Positions 6,182 through 7,194 of a DNA stretch of 7,194 nt are shown here, piece after piece; the stretch's first letter is position 1, and the number at the start of each line of letters is the position of its first letter. The notes below the pieces were generated by a model, which worked only from the letters and a program-made list of their open reading frames with translations, searched no databases and was not told the origin of the DNA. The position numbers and the translations under genes are program-made. The stretch is taken from positions 1 to 7,194 of the forward strand of contig JAUXST010000292.1 in NCBI GenBank assembly GCA_030679805.1, in the 5' to 3' direction. Origin of the DNA: Reyranella sp. Its GTDB lineage: Bacteria; Pseudomonadota; Alphaproteobacteria; Reyranellales; Reyranellaceae.

Positions 6182-6757
6182 CTAGCTCGCCTTCACCGCC
6201 AGCACCGCCCACGCCGCGTCGGCGAAGAAGCGGACATGGGCGGAGAGGGGCCCCTCGAAGCGGCCGTAGACCTTGTAGGTCGCGGCCTGCAGCACGACGC
6301 CGATCGCCGCGGCCGCCGAGAGAGCGACGTCGCGGCGGGGGATCTCGCCCGCCGTCATCGCCCGGTCGATCACGTCGTGGACGACGGCGACCGGATTGAG
6401 GGCGTCGTCGGGCACCTTGGCCAGGAAGGCATGCTGGTTCAGCAGATGGTAGGCGAACAGCGTCCAGTCGCTGTCGGCCCACTCGCAATAGCAACGCACG
6501 ATGGCCTCGATCTTTCCCGCCAGGTCCCTGTGCGGGCGCTGCGCCGCATCAAGTGCTTCGGCCAGCGCCCGGTGGTGGCGCAGGAAGAGGTCGAGGGCGA
6601 GCTGCTCCTTGCTGGGGAAGTGGCGGTAGATCGTGCCCTCGGCGATCGAGGCCGCGAGCGCGATCTCCCGGGTCGTCGTCTCCGCCACGCTGCGCGCCAC
6701 GAACAGCACCAGCGCCGCGCGCTCTATCCGTGCCTTGGTGTCTTCGGCCTTGCCCAT
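6182..6757 (-). CDS. TetR/AcrR-family transcriptional regulator
   Basis: A 191-residue one-component repressor. The N-terminal three-helix DNA-binding domain spans about 8-53, with the helix-turn-helix and following signature TTREIALAASIAEGTIYRHF (28-47) then PSKEQL, matching the TetR_N consensus. The all-helical C-terminal ligand-binding domain (about 60-191) is aromatic-rich (CYCEWADSDWTLFAYHLLNQH), suggesting a hydrophobic small-molecule ligand. The gene leads a two-gene operon with the DUF1772 protein. The ATG at 6757 gives the normal short lead before the HTH; no Shine-Dalgarno is visible before it. A near-palindrome CTATCGTACTATAG at 6808-6821, about 50 bp upstream, is the best operator candidate. 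The inducer is unknown. Confidence 0.94.
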   Translation of the reverse strand: MGKAEDTKARIERAALVLFVARSVAETTTREIALAASIAEGTIYRHFPSKEQLALDLFLRHHRALAEALDAAQRPHRDLAGKIEAIVRCYCEWADSDWTLFAYHLLNQHAFLAKVPDDALNPVAVVHDVIDRAMTAGEIPRRDVALSAAAAIGVVLQAATYKVYGRFEGPLSAHVRFFADAAWAVLAVKAS

Positions 6758-6800
6758 GCCAGCCAGTTTAGGAGGAAGCGCTCACTTCTTAAAGGAGTCC

Positions 6801-6829
6801 TTGACGTCTATCGTACTATAGGATAAGAT
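6801..6829 (+). promoter_or_regulatory. Sigma70-like promoter, plus strand
   Basis: TTGACG (6801-6806) and TAAGAT (6824-6829) are separated by exactly 17 bp, the best -35/-10 match in the window. Predicted transcription would start near 6836 and run rightwards toward the riboswitch. Its spacer contains the near-palindrome at 6808-6821. No clear gene starts immediately downstream; an ATG at 6837 would be leaderless. Confidence 0.5.
6808..6821. promoter_or_regulatory. Imperfect palindrome, candidate TetR operator
   Basis: CTATCGTACTATAG pairs CTAT with ATAG around a GTAC core, with one mismatched pair (12 of 14 positions symmetric). It lies about 50 bp upstream of the tetR start and inside the spacer of the plus-strand promoter. 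That position would suit repression in both directions. Assignment to this TetR protein is inferred from proximity only. Confidence 0.4.
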
Positions 6830-6918
6830 AACACCTATGGATTCCGTCACCTTTTCTTCTTGTCTCACATGCCCCGGTCGTTGGGCGGATCGACGGGCGA
6901 CCGCAGGGGAATTTGAGA

Positions 6919-7046
6919 ATGTCCCATTCTGGGTGACATGGGACGTAGGCGCAGCGGGCGTCATACGTGCGGCGGATCAAGGCTTTGAGCGGCCCGGACT
7001 GCGACATCGGCTTCGCGCCTTAGCGTCCGGAAAGATGTCCCATGTC
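6919..7046. repeat. Inverted GTCCCAT-type repeats (three copies)
   Basis: ATGTCCCAT at 6919-6927 faces ATGGGACGT at 6938-6946, able to form a 9-bp stem (one G-T pair) with a 10-nt loop. A third copy, GTCCCATGTC at 7037-7046, is a perfect 10-bp inverted match of GACATGGGAC at 6935-6944. These may be regulator binding sites, an RNA hairpin, or the remnant of a dispersed element; the sequence alone does not decide. Confidence 0.5.
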
Positions 7047-7109
7047 GCGGCGGCAATTTTCCCCCTGCGATTTCCCCCCGCGATTTCGGTCGGGTCGCGG
7101 CCTTTGCGC

Positions 7110-7138
7110 GTGACGGCCGAAAGAGCACCGCTTATGGT
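7110..7138 (+). promoter_or_regulatory. Candidate promoter of the riboswitch transcript
   Basis: GTGACG (7110-7115) and TATGGT (7133-7138) are spaced by 17 bp. A start near 7145 would put the transcript's 5' end just ahead of the glycine riboswitch aptamer, which is where a promoter is expected. Each hexamer matches consensus at only about four of six positions. Confidence 0.35.
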
Positions 7139-7150
7139 CTGATTACCCAG

Positions 7151-7194
7151 ACGATCCCTGTGGGAGAGACCGCCTTTCTTTTGGCGGCGCCGAA
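7151..7194 (+). promoter_or_regulatory. Glycine riboswitch, 5' part of aptamer (cut by window edge)
   Basis: The sequence shows GTGGGAGAGACC (7160-7171), a hairpin CCGCC/GGCGG (7170-7174 with 7183-7187) with a T-rich loop, and then GGCGCCGAA running into the right edge. GGGAGAGA followed by a variable GC stem and GCGCCGAA(GG) is the conserved core of the glycine aptamer (Rfam family 'Glycine'). The next bases should continue GG-x-GCAA. In alphaproteobacteria this element, often as a tandem pair, lies upstream of gcvT or glycine/serine metabolism and transport genes and usually turns expression on when glycine is high. The controlled gene is outside the window. The 5' boundary is approximate because the closing stem's partner is not visible. 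Confidence 0.85.

Larger units (their letters stand above)
6758..7149. other. Intergenic regulatory region without a convincing gene
   Basis: About 390 bp between tetR (leaving leftwards) and the glycine riboswitch (entering rightwards). The tetR-proximal part (6780-6850) is clearly AT-richer and contains promoter and operator-like sequences. The middle has three copies of a GTCCCAT motif in inverted orientations. The right part has a near-repeat of GCGATTTC in a C-rich tract (about 7068-7087) and a candidate promoter for the riboswitch transcript. Open frames here lack the strong third-position GC bias of the other genes in the window and have no recognisable domain, so I call none of them. 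Confidence 0.6.

Noticed and set aside
6837..7142. A 101-codon plus-strand open frame starting just after the 6801-6829 promoter
   Set aside because: It has no recognisable domain, no Shine-Dalgarno, codon use without the strong third-position GC bias of the window's genes, and its 3' end overlaps the candidate riboswitch promoter. A leaderless small protein cannot be fully excluded.
7170..7187. CCGCC-TTTCTTTT-GGCGG hairpin read as a terminator
   Set aside because: The T-run is in the loop rather than after the stem, and the flanking GGGAGAGA and GCGCCGAA identify it as an internal stem of a glycine aptamer.

Overview
The window is GC-rich, tightly packed bacterial chromosome, most likely from an alphaproteobacterium of the Rhodospirillales/Hyphomicrobiales type (perhaps Reyranella-like). 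That placement is inferred from codon bias, gene content and short intergenic gaps; no rRNA or other phylogenetic marker is present. The genes are ordinary chromosomal ones. There is no insertion sequence, phage gene, CRISPR array or tRNA.

Layout. (1) Bases 1-225, minus strand: the first 75 codons of ispH, the [4Fe-4S] enzyme of the MEP isoprenoid pathway, cut by the left edge. (2) Bases 361-2822, plus strand: a compact four-gene run divergent from ispH. It encodes a tandem CDGSH [2Fe-2S] protein, a small lipoprotein, an HdrD/GlpC-like protein with ferredoxin-type and CCG domains, and a gamma-glutamylcyclotransferase-like protein. The first three genes are joined by ATGA stop/start overlaps and the fourth follows after 7 bp. 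(3) Bases 2823-3734, minus strand: a LysR-type regulator, divergent from an acyl-CoA dehydrogenase (3823-5022, plus). The 88-bp gap between them carries a perfect 16-bp palindrome. (4) Bases 5097-5628, plus: a toxin-antitoxin locus with an intact antitoxin (TIGR02574-like) and a frameshifted RelE/ParE-type toxin. (5) Bases 5647-6757, minus: a tetR-DUF1772 two-gene operon. (6) Bases 6758-7194: a regulatory region with a good sigma70-like promoter containing an imperfect palindrome, three copies of a GTCCCAT inverted-repeat motif, a second candidate promoter, and the 5' part of a glycine riboswitch cut by the right edge.

How the parts fit. The left third is rich in iron-sulfur and thiol chemistry: IspH, CDGSH, a CCG-domain protein, and a probable glutathione-degrading cyclotransferase. 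The coupled operon suggests these act in one redox process whose substrate is unknown. The centre is a classic locally regulated catabolic pair (LysR/acyl-CoA dehydrogenase). The glycine riboswitch predicts that the next gene to the right, outside the window, concerns glycine, most often gcvT or a glycine/amino-acid transporter.

The best-supported non-routine observations are the truncated glycine riboswitch, the decayed toxin beside an intact antitoxin, and the CCG protein with a Cys-to-Ser change in its second cluster motif plus a degenerate second CCG domain.
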